A DNA stretch of 64,000 nucleotides from Arthrobacter_E sp041360795 (GCF_041360795.1 NZ_JBFUPW010000004.1:372001-436000), one strand, 5' to 3'; positions 24,078 through 33,387 are shown, counted from the stretch's first letter. The notes: generated by a model not told the origin, from the letters alone. Made by a program: numbers and translations.

Positions 24078-24412
24078 GCATCCTCAAGTCCGTCCTCCTC
24101 TTCGCCCTCTCCGCCGTGGCCGAGATCGGTGGCGCGTGGCTGATCTGGCAGGCCGTGCGCGAGGACAAGGGCTGGTGGTGGGCCGGGCTCGGGGTGATCG
24201 CGCTGGGGATCTACGGCTTCGTCGCCACGCTGCAGCCGGACGCGCACTTCGGACGGATCCTCGCCGCGTACGGGGGAGTGTTCGTGGCGGGTTCGCTGGC
24301 GTGGGGCGTGTTGGTGGACGGCTTCCGCCCCGACCGCTGGGATCTGATCGGGGCGTTCCTCTGCCTGGCGGGCGTCGCCGTCATCATGTTCGCCCCGCGC
24401 GGCGCGGCCTGA
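24074..24412 (+). CDS. YnfA/UPF0060 family membrane protein
   Basis: 112 aa, four transmembrane helices. The UPF0060 pattern is clear: FALSAVAEIGGAWLIWQAVRE, WWWAGLGVIALGIYGFVATLQP, FGRILAAYGGVFVAGSLAWG, and DRWDLIGAFLCLAGVAVIMF. The family resembles half-size small multidrug transporters; a transport role is plausible but its substrate is not established. The start overlaps the stop of the Lrp gene, so it is co-translated with the regulator. Confidence 0.92.
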   Translation: MSILKSVLLFALSAVAEIGGAWLIWQAVREDKGWWWAGLGVIALGIYGFVATLQPDAHFGRILAAYGGVFVAGSLAWGVLVDGFRPDRWDLIGAFLCLAGVAVIMFAPRGAA

Positions 24413-24599
24413 GTACCCGCGGCGGGACGGGAGCGACGACGGCGGGCGGCGAGCGCCATCGTCGTCGAACGTTAACCGGTTCTCCACTCAGCCTTCACCG
24501 AAGTCACCGGCGCATGTCGCGCAGGAATCCTAGAGTCATCCCGTCATTCGCACGGGGGTTCGGGGCATTCACGCTGTCATCGCGAACTTTGGAGCAAGC
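24413..24599. other. Intergenic region with hairpin and promoter
   Basis: A hairpin-prone stretch with CGACGACG at about 24437 and CGTCGTCG at about 24461 follows the YnfA-like gene. A TAGAGT at about 24532 is a reasonable -10 for the phosphoesterase. Motifs GTTAACC, GTTCTCC and TTCACC resemble PHO-box units but lack the 11-nt period. Confidence 0.4.
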
Positions 24600-26159
24600 A
24601 TGAAATTGCGGATCACCAGCCGCCTCGGGAAGACCCTGGCCGGAGTGCTGGCCGTGGGCGCCCTGAGCGCCTCCCTGCTGGCGGGCGGCACCGCCGCCAC
24701 CGCCGGAACCACCCTCCCCGCGCACGACTCCCAGAATCAGAACGACCAGGGCCGGGACGGTCAGGGCCGGGACGGGGCGTCGAAGATCGGCCACGTCTGG
24801 ACCATCATCCTCGAGAACAAGTCCTACGAAGCCACTTTCACGGGCCTGAACCAGAACGACTACCTCTGGAAGACCCTCCCGTCCTACGGCGCGCTGCTCA
24901 CGCAGTACTACGGCACGGGTCACTTCAGCCTGGACAACTACATCAGCCTGGTCGGCGGCCAGTCCCCCGCCCCGGACAATCAGAACGACTGTCCCCAGTA
25001 CACTGACGTCTCACCGGGCACCCCCGCGGCCGACGGTCAGGTCCTGGCCTCCACGGGCTGCGTCTACCCGGCCTCCACCAAGACGCTCTTCAACCAGCTC
25101 GACGACAAGCACGTCAGCTGGAAGGCGTACATGCAGGACATGGGCAACGACGCCGGCCGTGAGGACGTCTACCGCTGCGGCATCCCGGGCGACCCGTCCG
25201 GGGCCGGCGTGAAGGACCCATCCGGCGCGACCGCGACGGACCAGTACGTGGCCAAGCACAACCCCACGGCCTGGTTCCACTCCGTGATCGACAACCCGCA
25301 GGACTGCAAGAACGTGGTCCCGCTCTCCGGCTACCACGCCACCCCCGGCCACCCGGCCCTCACAGGCCTGGAGGAGGACCTCAAGTCCGTCCGCACCACC
25401 CCGAAGTTCAACTGGATCACCCCGGGCAACTGCTCCGACGCGCACGACGCCACCTGCAAGGGCCCCGGTCAGAACATGAGCGGCGACCCGAACAGCCGGC
25501 AGGGCGGTCTCTACGCGTCGGACAACTTCCTCAAGAAGTACGTCCCGATGATCATGAACTCCCCCGCGTTCCAGCAGGACGGCCTGATCCAGATCATCTT
25601 CGATGAGGCGATGCCGCCGTACAAGATGTACGGCAATTCGATCGCGGACCTCGGCACCCAGACGGGTCCGTGGGGCAATAACAGCGGCCCCGCCATGGGG
25701 ACCGACTCCGGCACCGGCGCCTCCGCGCAGGCCGAGGCCAACACGGGCCAGTCCGTGGTCGCGTGCTGCAACGAACTCCCCGGGCCGAACACCAGCCAGC
25801 CGGGCTTCCAGGCGTTCAACCAGGACACCACCCCGGGCGGCGGCATCACGGGCGCCGTCATGATCTCCCGCTTCATCAAGCCGGGCTCGGTCAGCAACCA
25901 GCCGTACAACCACTACAGCTGGCTGCGCAGCATGGAGGACCTCTTCGGCGTCCACGACGGCGGCACGGACGGCCGGGGCCACCTCGGCTACGCGGCGGCC
26001 GACGGGCTCCGCCCCTTCGGCGGCGACGTCTACAACAACCCGTCCGGCCGGGCCCTCCAGCCCACGCCGTCCGGCGCGATCACGTACCCGGCCGTGGCCG
26101 GCGTGAAGGACACGGGCATCCCGGTCATCCCGGCCGGCAGCGTCTACGCCCGCCGCTGA
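24600..26159 (+). CDS. Secreted phosphoesterase (phospholipase C/acid phosphatase-like, PF04185)
   Basis: 519 aa with a signal peptide (MKLRITSRLGKTLAGVLAVG...GGTAATA, about 1-36). The metal-binding motif HVWTIILENKSYEATF (catalytic Glu-Asn) starts the domain. GTGHFSLDNYISLVGGQSP, NWITPGNCSDAHD, IIFDEAMPP and YNHYSWLRSMEDLFG follow the order seen in bacterial phosphoesterases that release phosphate or alcohol from phosphodiesters and monoesters. The enzyme should act outside the cell. The ATG start has no strong SD. A perfect 12-bp hairpin follows the stop. Confidence 0.88.
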   Translation: MKLRITSRLGKTLAGVLAVGALSASLLAGGTAATAGTTLPAHDSQNQNDQGRDGQGRDGASKIGHVWTIILENKSYEATFTGLNQNDYLWKTLPSYGALLTQYYGTGHFSLDNYISLVGGQSPAPDNQNDCPQYTDVSPGTPAADGQVLASTGCVYPASTKTLFNQLDDKHVSWKAYMQDMGNDAGREDVYRCGIPGDPSGAGVKDPSGATATDQYVAKHNPTAWFHSVIDNPQDCKNVVPLSGYHATPGHPALTGLEEDLKSVRTTPKFNWITPGNCSDAHDATCKGPGQNMSGDPNSRQGGLYASDNFLKKYVPMIMNSPAFQQDGLIQIIFDEAMPPYKMYGNSIADLGTQTGPWGNNSGPAMGTDSGTGASAQAEANTGQSVVACCNELPGPNTSQPGFQAFNQDTTPGGGITGAVMISRFIKPGSVSNQPYNHYSWLRSMEDLFGVHDGGTDGRGHLGYAAADGLRPFGGDVYNNPSGRALQPTPSGAITYPAVAGVKDTGIPVIPAGSVYARR

Positions 26160-26176
26160 CCCTCACGCCCCGCGAC

Positions 26177-26213
26177 GACGGCGGCCGGTTCCCCGCAGGT
26201 TCCGGCCGCCGTC
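26177..26213 (+). terminator. Terminator hairpin after the phosphoesterase
   Basis: GACGGCGGCCGG (26177-26188) pairs perfectly with CCGGCCGCCGTC (26202-26213) over a 13-nt loop, about 17 nt after the stop. C-rich sequence rather than a T-run follows. Confidence 0.6.
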
Positions 26214-26264
26214 GCCGCCCCTCCCCCCATCCCTTCAGCAAACCAGACCCTCAGGAAGGCCATC

Positions 26265-26870
26265 GTGCGCTCCCGTTCCCTCCCCACCCTCCTGCTCGCC
26301 GCCGCACTGGCGGTTCCGCTCGCCGCGTGCAGCGCACCGGCGTCGTCGGACCCATCAGAGGCGCCCACGGCCACCGCCGAAGACTCCGCCCAGGCCGTGG
26401 TGCGGTCGCTCGGCGCGGTGCCCGTCCCGTCGGCCCCGAGCGCGGAACCCACCGCGAGCGCGAACGCGAGTCACGGCGCCGTGCTCGCCATCGGCGCACC
26501 GGTCGCCGCCGCCTTGCCGGACGGGTCCTCGGTGATCCTGACAGCCCTCGGCCCCGACACCGCGCCGGTCCCCGTCCCCACGTCCCATCCGACGGCGGCC
26601 CCGGACATCCCGATCGAGGGCACCATCACCGTGCGGGTGAAGGCGACGTCGGGGTCGGTGACCATCGGCTCGGGAGACCTGGACTGCCGCGATCAGCGGG
26701 GCCGCACCGTCACGCTGACACCCGTGGGCGCGTCCACGGTGACGGTCGCCGCCGGTTCGCAGGCGGACCTGGTGGTGCGCGGGATCTTCCACGACGGCGC
26801 CGCCCAGGTGACGCTGCGGCACACGGGTCACGCCCTGGCACTGTGGACGTTCAACATCGAGAACGACTGA
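26265..26870 (+). CDS. Putative lipoprotein of unknown function
   Basis: 201 aa from GTG 26265 with an AGGAAGG SD. The signal sequence LLLAAALAVPLAACSAP contains a lipobox (LAAC), so the mature protein should be lipid-anchored at Cys. A Ser/Pro/Ala-rich linker (about 27-65) leads to a beta-rich domain (IEGTITVRVKATSGSVTI, LDCRDQRGRTVTLTPVG, LRHTGHALALWTFNIEND). There is no known domain that I recognise. It lies between two unrelated terminator/promoter units and may be monocistronic. Confidence 0.75.
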   Translation: MRSRSLPTLLLAAALAVPLAACSAPASSDPSEAPTATAEDSAQAVVRSLGAVPVPSAPSAEPTASANASHGAVLAIGAPVAAALPDGSSVILTALGPDTAPVPVPTSHPTAAPDIPIEGTITVRVKATSGSVTIGSGDLDCRDQRGRTVTLTPVGASTVTVAAGSQADLVVRGIFHDGAAQVTLRHTGHALALWTFNIEND

Positions 26871-26872
26871 TC

Positions 26873-26917
26873 TTGTGACCCGCATCACTCCGTGAAATAG
26901 TAAGAGCCAACTATTTC
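26873..26917 (+). promoter_or_regulatory. Promoter and 24-bp operator of the GH3-tetR operon
   Basis: A -35 TTGTGA (26873-26878) and -10 AATAGT (26896-26901) are 17 bp apart. An inverted repeat GAAATAGT (26894-26901) / ACTATTTC (26910-26917), spaced by 8 bp, covers the -10. This fits repression by the co-encoded TetR regulator (inference). Confidence 0.6.
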
Positions 26918-26968
26918 CGCGAGGAGGCGGTCCGCGTCGGCGCACCCGCCGTCCTGCCCGTCACGAAG

Positions 26969-29554
26969 GTGAGCGATATAACCGAGAGCCCCAGCACGGA
27001 CAGCACGGGCACGGACGCCCAGCAGCGAGAAGCGATCGCCCAGGCGGTCGACCGGCTCAGCCTCGAGGAGAAGGTGCGGCTCCTGACCGGCGAGACCGCG
27101 TTCACCCTGCCCGGGAACGACGCGATCGGCCTCGCGCCCCTCGCCTTCTCCGACGGACCCACCGGCGTGCGCGGCCTGAAGTTCATGGGCGGCGACGCCG
27201 TCGCGCTCTTCCCCAACGCCACCCTCATCGCATCCTCCTGGGACGACGCGGTCGCCGAGGAAGTGGGCGGGATGCTCTCCGAGGAGGCCCACCGCCAGAA
27301 TATCCACGTCGTCCTCGGGCCCACCATCAATCTGCACCGCACCCCCTTGGGCGGCCGGCTCTTCGAGGCCTACTCGGAGGATCCGTACCTGACCGGCCGG
27401 GCGGCGAGCGCTTACGTCCGCGGTCTGCAGGACGGCGCCCCCGACGCCGGCGGCACCGGACGGCGGGGCGGCGGCACGGGGGCCTGCCTCAAGCACCTCG
27501 TGGCCAACGAATCCGAGATCCTGCGCAATTTCATGAACTCGCGGGTCTCCGAAACGGCCCTGCGCGAGGTGTACCTCCTGCCATTCGAGATGGCCGTGCA
27601 GGACGCGCATCCGTGGGCCATGATGGCCGCCTACAACGACATCAACGGCGTCACCGCCACCGAACAGGACCACGTCCAGAACGGGATCGTGAAGGACGAG
27701 TGGGGCTGGGACGGCCTCATCATGAGCGACTGGTTCGCCACCAAGCGCACCGTGGAGTCGGCCAACGGCGGCCTGGACCTGGTCATGCCGGGTCCAGTCG
27801 GGCCGTGGGGCGAGCGGCTCGTGGCCGCCGTCCGGCGCGGTGACGTGGCCGAGAGCACCGTGGACGACCACCTCGCCCGCCTGCTCCTCCTGGCCCGGCG
27901 CACCGGCGCTTTCGGCACGGACGGGGCGTCACCCTTCGCATCCGGGATGCCCGCCCCGGACTCCCCTGAGCGACGAGAGCAGCTGCGCCGCATCGCCACG
28001 CGCGGCATGACCCTGCTGAAGAACGACGACGGCGCCCTCCCCCTGGCCGGCGACGGCCCGGTCGCGCTCGTGGGCCGCTCCGCCGTGGCCACCGTGTGCA
28101 TGGGCGGCGGTTCGGCGCAGGTCACGCCGCCGTACCAGGTCACCATCGCCGAGGGCCTGAGCGCCCGGCTCGGGGACCGCCTGACCGTGGTGGACGGGGT
28201 GGCCATCCGCCGCCGTCCGGTCGCCGCCTCCGCGGAGTTCCTCAGCGACCCGGTCTCGGGCGAACCCGGGATCCGTGTCACCCAGCTCGCCGACGGCGGC
28301 CGCGAGATCTCCAGCGCGCACTCCCCCGTGGCCTCCCTCAGCACCGGCTTCGACGATCCCGGCCAGGAGACTCCCGCGGCCGTCCGCCTCGACGCCGTGC
28401 TCGGCAGCGGCGGGACCGTCCGAGTGGGCGGCATCGGTGCAGGTCACTGGCGGATCGTGGTCACAGGCCCCGACGGCGCGGTGCTCGCCGAGCTCGACCG
28501 CGACGTCACCACCGAGGGCTTCGACCCGGGCGAAGGCATCCTGCGCCCACCCGCCTTCTCCGAGGTCATCGAGCTTCCCGAGGGCAGCCGGATCAGCGCC
28601 ACCCAGACCTTCCGGCCGGTGGACTGGCGTGCCGTGCTCGCCGCGCAGCCGCACGTCCGCGTCGCCGAGGAGAGCCACCTGTTCGCGGCGTCCGGGGTGG
28701 GACTGGCCACCCTGGTCGCCGAGCCGATCCCCGTCAGCGACGACGACGCCCTCGCCGCCGCTGAAGACGCCGCGCGCCGGGCGGGGACCGCCGTCGTCGT
28801 GGTCGGGCTGACGGAGGAGGACGAGACCGAGGCCGCGGACAAGCACACCCTCGCGCTTCCCGGGCGGCAGGATGAGCTGGTACGCCGGGTCGCCGCGGCG
28901 GCCGAGCGGACCGTGGTGGTCGTCAACGCCGCCACCCCAGTGCTCATGCCGTGGCTGGACGCGGTGGATGCGGTGCTGATCGTGGGCCTGCCGGGCCAGG
29001 AGGGCGGCCATGCCGTGGCCGATGTCCTCACCGGCGCGGCCGAGCCCACGGGTCGCCTCGTCACGAGTTTCCCCTCCGCCGACGGTGCGGCCCCGGCCTG
29101 GAGCACTCAGCCGGACGAGAGACTGACTCTCGACTACAGCGACGGCACCGCGATCGGCTACCGCGGCTATCACGCCGGCGACGCGCCCGAGCCCCTGTTC
29201 TGGTTCGGCGCCGGCCTGAGCTTCGGCGCGTGGGAGTACGCGGACGCCGCTCTCACGGACGACGACGGCATGCCCGCGGTGTCCCTGACGCTGCGGAACG
29301 TCTCGGCACGGGCCAGCCGTGAGGTGGTGCAGCTCTACTACGCCCCCGCGGAAGCCGGGCAGCCCGTCCGTCTGGCCGGGTACACGAACGTCGAGGTCCC
29401 GGCGGGAGTCTCGGTCCCTGTGGTTGTCCGCGCCGATCCGCGCCTGTTACGCCGCTGGGACGAGGCGGAGGGCGTGTGGCGGGACCTCACGGGCGGCGAA
29501 TTCCTCCTGGCACGCGGTCTCGGTGATGTGCGGGCGAGGGTGTCGTGGGGATGA
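26969..29554 (+). CDS. Glycoside hydrolase family 3 (beta-glucosidase-like)
   Basis: 861 aa without signal peptide, so intracellular. The GH3 N-domain (about 30-320) has FSDGPTGVRG, LGPTINLHRTPLGGRLFEAYSEDP, CLKHLVANESE and the catalytic nucleophile Asp in GLIMSDWFATKRT. The C-domain (340-440 and 590-700) is split by a PA14-like insert (about 455-560). A fibronectin-III-like domain lies at the C-terminus (SLTLRNVSARASREVVQLYY). This order is typical of beta-glucosidases of the KdgB/Bgl type; the sugar is not deducible. GTG 26969 is the only start before the conserved region, yet the good SD GAGGAGG lies 41 nt upstream, an unusual layout. The stop overlaps tetR (ATGA). Confidence 0.9.
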   Translation: MSDITESPSTDSTGTDAQQREAIAQAVDRLSLEEKVRLLTGETAFTLPGNDAIGLAPLAFSDGPTGVRGLKFMGGDAVALFPNATLIASSWDDAVAEEVGGMLSEEAHRQNIHVVLGPTINLHRTPLGGRLFEAYSEDPYLTGRAASAYVRGLQDGAPDAGGTGRRGGGTGACLKHLVANESEILRNFMNSRVSETALREVYLLPFEMAVQDAHPWAMMAAYNDINGVTATEQDHVQNGIVKDEWGWDGLIMSDWFATKRTVESANGGLDLVMPGPVGPWGERLVAAVRRGDVAESTVDDHLARLLLLARRTGAFGTDGASPFASGMPAPDSPERREQLRRIATRGMTLLKNDDGALPLAGDGPVALVGRSAVATVCMGGGSAQVTPPYQVTIAEGLSARLGDRLTVVDGVAIRRRPVAASAEFLSDPVSGEPGIRVTQLADGGREISSAHSPVASLSTGFDDPGQETPAAVRLDAVLGSGGTVRVGGIGAGHWRIVVTGPDGAVLAELDRDVTTEGFDPGEGILRPPAFSEVIELPEGSRISATQTFRPVDWRAVLAAQPHVRVAEESHLFAASGVGLATLVAEPIPVSDDDALAAAEDAARRAGTAVVVVGLTEEDETEAADKHTLALPGRQDELVRRVAAAAERTVVVVNAATPVLMPWLDAVDAVLIVGLPGQEGGHAVADVLTGAAEPTGRLVTSFPSADGAAPAWSTQPDERLTLDYSDGTAIGYRGYHAGDAPEPLFWFGAGLSFGAWEYADAALTDDDGMPAVSLTLRNVSARASREVVQLYYAPAEAGQPVRLAGYTNVEVPAGVSVPVVVRADPRLLRRWDEAEGVWRDLTGGEFLLARGLGDVRARVSWG

Positions 29555-30252
29555 CCCCCGCGGACACGGCGGACACGGCGGACGCCGGCCCCGGCGTTGC
29601 TGACGGCGCGGACGGGACCTCCAACGGAACCGCCCGCCGCGCCAGCGGCCGGCCCAAGGGCGCCGACAGTGCCGCCCGCAGGGAGGAGATCCTGGCCACC
29701 GCGGCGCGGGTCTTCTCCGAGGAGGGATACCGGGGCACGTCCATGAGTTCCCTGGCGCGGTCCTGCGGCCTGAGCCTGACGGGACTGCTGCACCACTTCC
29801 CCACCAAGGACGCGCTCCTGGCGGCGGTCATGGAGTGGCGCGACGCCCGGGACCTGGCGATGCTGGGCGGCCGGGACCGGGAGGAGCCGCGGGGCTGGGC
29901 CGCGGTGGAGCGGCTGGTGGACCTGGCCCGGCACAACACCCGGCAGCCCGGCATGGTCCGGCTCTTCACCACCCTGGCCGGAGAGGCGACGGCCCACGAC
30001 CATCCCGCCAGCTCCTGGCTTCTGGAACACCACCGACTGGCGGAGGCGAAGATCCTCCGGTCCTTCCGGGAAGCGGCCGAGGACGGACGGCTCCTGCCCG
30101 GCGCCCCCGTGGAATCGCTGGCGCGGTGCCTCGTGGCGGCCATGGACGGGCTGCAGCTCCAATGGCTGTCCGATCCGGAGTACGACGGTCCGGCCATGGC
30201 CGACGACTTCGCCGCCCTGGTCCGGACCATCCGGGAGTGCTGGGGCCGCTAG
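29551..30252 (+). CDS. TetR-family regulator, coupled to the GH3 gene
   Basis: 233 aa. After a low-complexity Ala/Asp/Gly-rich N-terminus (1-30) the TetR HTH spans about 45-90: AARREEILATAARVFSEEGY, MSSLARSCGLSLTGLLHHFPTKDALL. The C-terminal ligand domain has no recognisable relatives beyond TetR. The ATG overlaps the stop of GH3 (ATGA at 29551-29554), so regulator and enzyme share one transcript. The operator candidate is the inverted repeat over the GH3 promoter (26894-26917). Confidence 0.88.
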   Translation: MTPADTADTADAGPGVADGADGTSNGTARRASGRPKGADSAARREEILATAARVFSEEGYRGTSMSSLARSCGLSLTGLLHHFPTKDALLAAVMEWRDARDLAMLGGRDREEPRGWAAVERLVDLARHNTRQPGMVRLFTTLAGEATAHDHPASSWLLEHHRLAEAKILRSFREAAEDGRLLPGAPVESLARCLVAAMDGLQLQWLSDPEYDGPAMADDFAALVRTIRECWGR

Positions 30253-30290
30253 GCCGCCGCGCGACCCGGCTGCCTAGCGGCACGGCCCCA
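30241..30290. terminator. Bidirectional terminator between tetR and the amine oxidase
   Basis: TGGGGCCGCTAGG (30241-30253) pairs with CCTAGCGG plus CGGCCCCA (30273-30290) with a 2-nt bulge. It overlaps the tetR stop codon and is 11 bp from the convergent oxidase stop. Confidence 0.6.
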
Positions 30291-30301
30291 CCAACCCCGG
30301 C

Positions 30302-31714
30302 TCAGGAGTCGAAGCCCAGCCCCACGGCGTCGAGGGCCTTGAGGATGAAGTTGCGCTTGCCCTCATTGTGGTCGGCGCGGTCCATCGACCAGCGGGTCAG
30401 GTTGATCCCCACCGAGGCGAACGGTTCCGGAGGGAACGGCAGGGGCCGCTTGCGGACCATCTCCACGCGGGTGCGCTCCGTGTCCGCGCCGCTCAGCAGG
30501 TCCAGCAGGACGTCGGCGGCGAAGGCCGTGGCGCCCACGCCCAGGCCGGTGAACCCGGCGGCGTAGGCCACCCGGTCCTTCCGCGCCGTGCCGAAGAACG
30601 CGCAGAACTGCGTGCTGGAGTCGATGGGTCCGGCCCACTTGTGCGTGAACTTCAGGCCCTCCAGCTGGGGGAACGTGGTGAAGAAGTGCGAGGCCAGCCG
30701 TTCCCACGTCTCCGGCTGGTACTCGTGACCCTCGTCGACGCGACGGCCCCAGAAGTACAGGGCGTCGTAGCCGCCGAAGAGGATCCGGTTGTCCTGGGTG
30801 ATCCGGTAGTAGTGGAACTGGTTGGCCATGTCCCCGATGCCCTGCCGGTTCGTCCAGCCGATGGCCTCGAGCTGCTCCTGGCTCAGGGGCTCCGTCATGA
30901 GGGCGTAGTCGTAGACCGGCACCGTCATGAGCGCGTTGCGCTTCAGCAGCGACGGGAACACGTTGGTCCCCAGCACCACCTGGTCCGCGCGCACGGTGCC
31001 GCGGTCCGTCACGACGTCCACGCCGCCGTCGACGTCCACCAGTTCCCGCACGCGGGTGCGCTCGTGGATGACCACGCCGAGCTCGGTGGCCACCCGGGCC
31101 AGCTCGGTCGCGAGCTTGTAGGGGTGCACCATGGCGACGGAGTCCTTGAGCCAGACCGAGCCGAGGAACGTGGGCGAATTGACCTCGGCCTGCGTGGCCT
31201 CCCGGTCCAGGACGTGGCCGCCGCTCTCCTCGGCCAGCCACTCCAGCTGATGGGGCTCGACGGCGACGTTCAGTTCACCGGTCCGCTCCCAATCGCAGTC
31301 CATGCCGTAGCGCTCGATCGCCTCCTGCATGCGCTCGAGGTTCTCCAGACCCAGCCGTTCGAGGGTCTCGATCTCCTGCGGCCAGCGGCTCTTGCCATTC
31401 TCGTAGCCATGGGTCAGGCTGGCCTCGCAGAAGCCGCCATTGCGCCCGGACGCCGCCCAGGCGATCCGCTCGCCCTCGAGCAGGATGACGCTGCGCTCCG
31501 GTTCACGTTCCTTGGCCCGCAGCGCGGTCCACAGGCCCGTGTAGCCGCCGCCCACGATCACCAGCTCGGCGCTCGCGTCGCCTTCCAGCTGCGGGTATCG
31601 GGTCACGTCCGGACCCAGGTCGTCGATCCAGAACGGCCGGTGAACGGCCCCTTCCAGAGAACGCGCGACGACGGCGGGCTGGGGGACGTTCCGTTCGAAA
31701 ACGGTGGTATGCAC
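30302..31714 (-). CDS. FAD-dependent amine oxidoreductase (DAO family, gamma-glutamylputrescine oxidase-like)
   Basis: 470 aa. The Rossmann motif IVGGGYTGLWTALRAKE (residues about 52-70), AASGRNGGFCEASLTHGYENG and the late FTGLGVGATAFAADVL (FAD) are those of DAO/PuuB-type enzymes. These oxidise a primary or secondary amine to an aldehyde, NH3 and H2O2. GTG 31714 has an AGGAGAA SD. It follows the fused ATPase gene of the ABC transporter by 62 bp and is the last gene of the operon. With the aldehyde dehydrogenase at 39660 it would form an amine to aldehyde to acid pathway (inference). Confidence 0.88.
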   Translation of the reverse strand: MHTTVFERNVPQPAVVARSLEGAVHRPFWIDDLGPDVTRYPQLEGDASAELVIVGGGYTGLWTALRAKEREPERSVILLEGERIAWAASGRNGGFCEASLTHGYENGKSRWPQEIETLERLGLENLERMQEAIERYGMDCDWERTGELNVAVEPHQLEWLAEESGGHVLDREATQAEVNSPTFLGSVWLKDSVAMVHPYKLATELARVATELGVVIHERTRVRELVDVDGGVDVVTDRGTVRADQVVLGTNVFPSLLKRNALMTVPVYDYALMTEPLSQEQLEAIGWTNRQGIGDMANQFHYYRITQDNRILFGGYDALYFWGRRVDEGHEYQPETWERLASHFFTTFPQLEGLKFTHKWAGPIDSSTQFCAFFGTARKDRVAYAAGFTGLGVGATAFAADVLLDLLSGADTERTRVEMVRKRPLPFPPEPFASVGINLTRWSMDRADHNEGKRNFILKALDAVGLGFDS

Positions 31715-31776
31715 GGGAGTTTCTCCTGTTTGAGGGTGCGGTGAAGGACAGTGTGGGGGCGTGATGGGCGGCGGCC

Positions 31777-33387
31777 TCAGAGGGCCGCCGGTTCCGCATC
31801 CCAGAGGGGCCGGGGCCGGGAGCCGAGGAGGTTCCGGGTGTAATCGTCCGCGGGAGCCGCGAGCACCTCGGACGTGGGGCCCTGCTCCACGATCCGGCCC
31901 TGGTGCATCACGAGGACCTGCGAGCAGATCCGGGACACCACGGCGAGGTCATGGGTGACGAAGAGGATCGTGAGGCCAAGCTGGTCCCGGAGCTCCTCGA
32001 CGAGCGCGAGCACCTGGGCCTGCACGGAGACGTCCAGGGCGCTCGTGGCCTCGTCGAGGACCAGGAGGCGGGGCTGCGCCGCGAGGGCCTTGGCCAGGGC
32101 GACTCTCTGGCGCTGACCTCCGGAGAGCGCCCGCGGCTTGGATCCGAACCGCTCCGGGCCGATGCCCACCCGTTCCAGCAGCTCGCGGGCGCTGTCCGCG
32201 GCGGCTTTGCGGGACTGCTTGCGGTGCAGCCGGAACACGTCCGCCACGGCGTGGCCGACGGGGATCCTCGGGTCCAGGGACAGGTACGGATCCTGGAAGA
32301 CGATCTGCACATCCTTGGCCAGGAGCTTGCGTTCGGACGCCTTCAAGGGGCGGCCCGGGCGTTCGTTCCCGTCCAGGTGGATCTCGCCGTCGCTCGGGGT
32401 CTCCAGCGCGACCACCAGGCGGGCCAGCGTCGACTTGCCCGAGCCGGACTCGCCCACGACGCCGAGCGAACCGCCACGCGGCAGGGTGAACGCGGCGTCG
32501 TCGAGGGCGGTGATGACCTCGCCGTGGGCGAGCTCGTACCGCTTGCTCAGGCCGGAGACCTCCAGGAGTGGCGCCTCCGCGGAGGGGGCTGGCGGGGCGG
32601 GGATCCGGTCCAGGTCGATCGTGGGGGTGGCCCCCACGAGTTCCCGGGTGTATTCCTGCTGCGGGCTCACGAACACGTCCCGGGTCCGGCCATGCTCCAC
32701 CACCTTGCCGCGGCGGAGCACGTAGACGCGCTCGCACAGGCTCGCGGCGAGGTTGAGGTCGTGGGTGATGAAGAGCATGCCCATGCCGCGGGCCTGCTGC
32801 TCATCCCGCAGCAGCCGGACGATCCCGGCCTGCGTGGTGACGTCGAGCGCCGTGGTGGGCTCGTCGCAGAGCAGCAGCTCCGGGGAGTCCAGGAGCGCGG
32901 CCGCGATCATGACGCGCTGCAGCATGCCGCCCGAGAGCTGGTGCGGATGCTGGTTCACCAGGTCCTTGGCCCGGCGCAGGCCGACCTGCTCCAACTGGGT
33001 CACGGCCCGTTCGGTGGCCTCGGCGCGGGAGAGACCGCGCCAGCGGACCAGGGTCTCCGTCAGGAAGTCGCCCACGGTGCGCACCGGGTTGATGCCCGCG
33101 CGGGGGTCCTGGAAGATCATGGACGCCCGCTGCCGGCGCAGGTCCAGGAGCTGCTGACGGCCCGCGGTGAGGGTGTCGAGGCCCCGGACGGTCACCAGCC
33201 CGGAGTGCTGGGCGCGTTCCGGGAGGAGCCCCAGGGCGGCCCGCGTGGTCAGCGACTTCCCCGAACCGGACTCGCCCACGAGCGCCACGGCCTCGCCGTC
33301 GTCGACGTGGAGGGAGATCTTGTCCAGCAGCGGTTCACGGCCCGCGAAACCGAGGGTGAAATCCTGTACTTCCAGCAAGTGACTCAT
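31777..33387 (-). CDS. ABC transporter ATP-binding protein, fused DppD-DppF type
   Basis: 536 aa with two complete nucleotide-binding domains. Domain 1 (about 1-255): Walker A VGESGSGKSLTTRA, signature LSGGMLQRVMIA, Walker B LLLCDEPTTALD. Domain 2 (about 275-520): Walker A VGESGSGKSTLARL, signature LSGGQRQRVALAKAL, Walker B LLVLDEATSALD. It powers import through the two adjacent permeases. ATG 33387 overlaps the permease stop (ATGA). A longer upstream frame reads through the permease gene and is a shadow. Confidence 0.95.
   Translation of the reverse strand: MSHLLEVQDFTLGFAGREPLLDKISLHVDDGEAVALVGESGSGKSLTTRAALGLLPERAQHSGLVTVRGLDTLTAGRQQLLDLRRQRASMIFQDPRAGINPVRTVGDFLTETLVRWRGLSRAEATERAVTQLEQVGLRRAKDLVNQHPHQLSGGMLQRVMIAAALLDSPELLLCDEPTTALDVTTQAGIVRLLRDEQQARGMGMLFITHDLNLAASLCERVYVLRRGKVVEHGRTRDVFVSPQQEYTRELVGATPTIDLDRIPAPPAPSAEAPLLEVSGLSKRYELAHGEVITALDDAAFTLPRGGSLGVVGESGSGKSTLARLVVALETPSDGEIHLDGNERPGRPLKASERKLLAKDVQIVFQDPYLSLDPRIPVGHAVADVFRLHRKQSRKAAADSARELLERVGIGPERFGSKPRALSGGQRQRVALAKALAAQPRLLVLDEATSALDVSVQAQVLALVEELRDQLGLTILFVTHDLAVVSRICSQVLVMHQGRIVEQGPTSEVLAAPADDYTRNLLGSRPRPLWDAEPAAL

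Noticed and set aside
24472..24510. PHO box before the secreted phosphoesterase
   Set aside because: GTTAACC, GTTCTCC and TTCACC units occur at 8-, 14- and 9-nt offsets, not the 11-nt period of PhoP sites.
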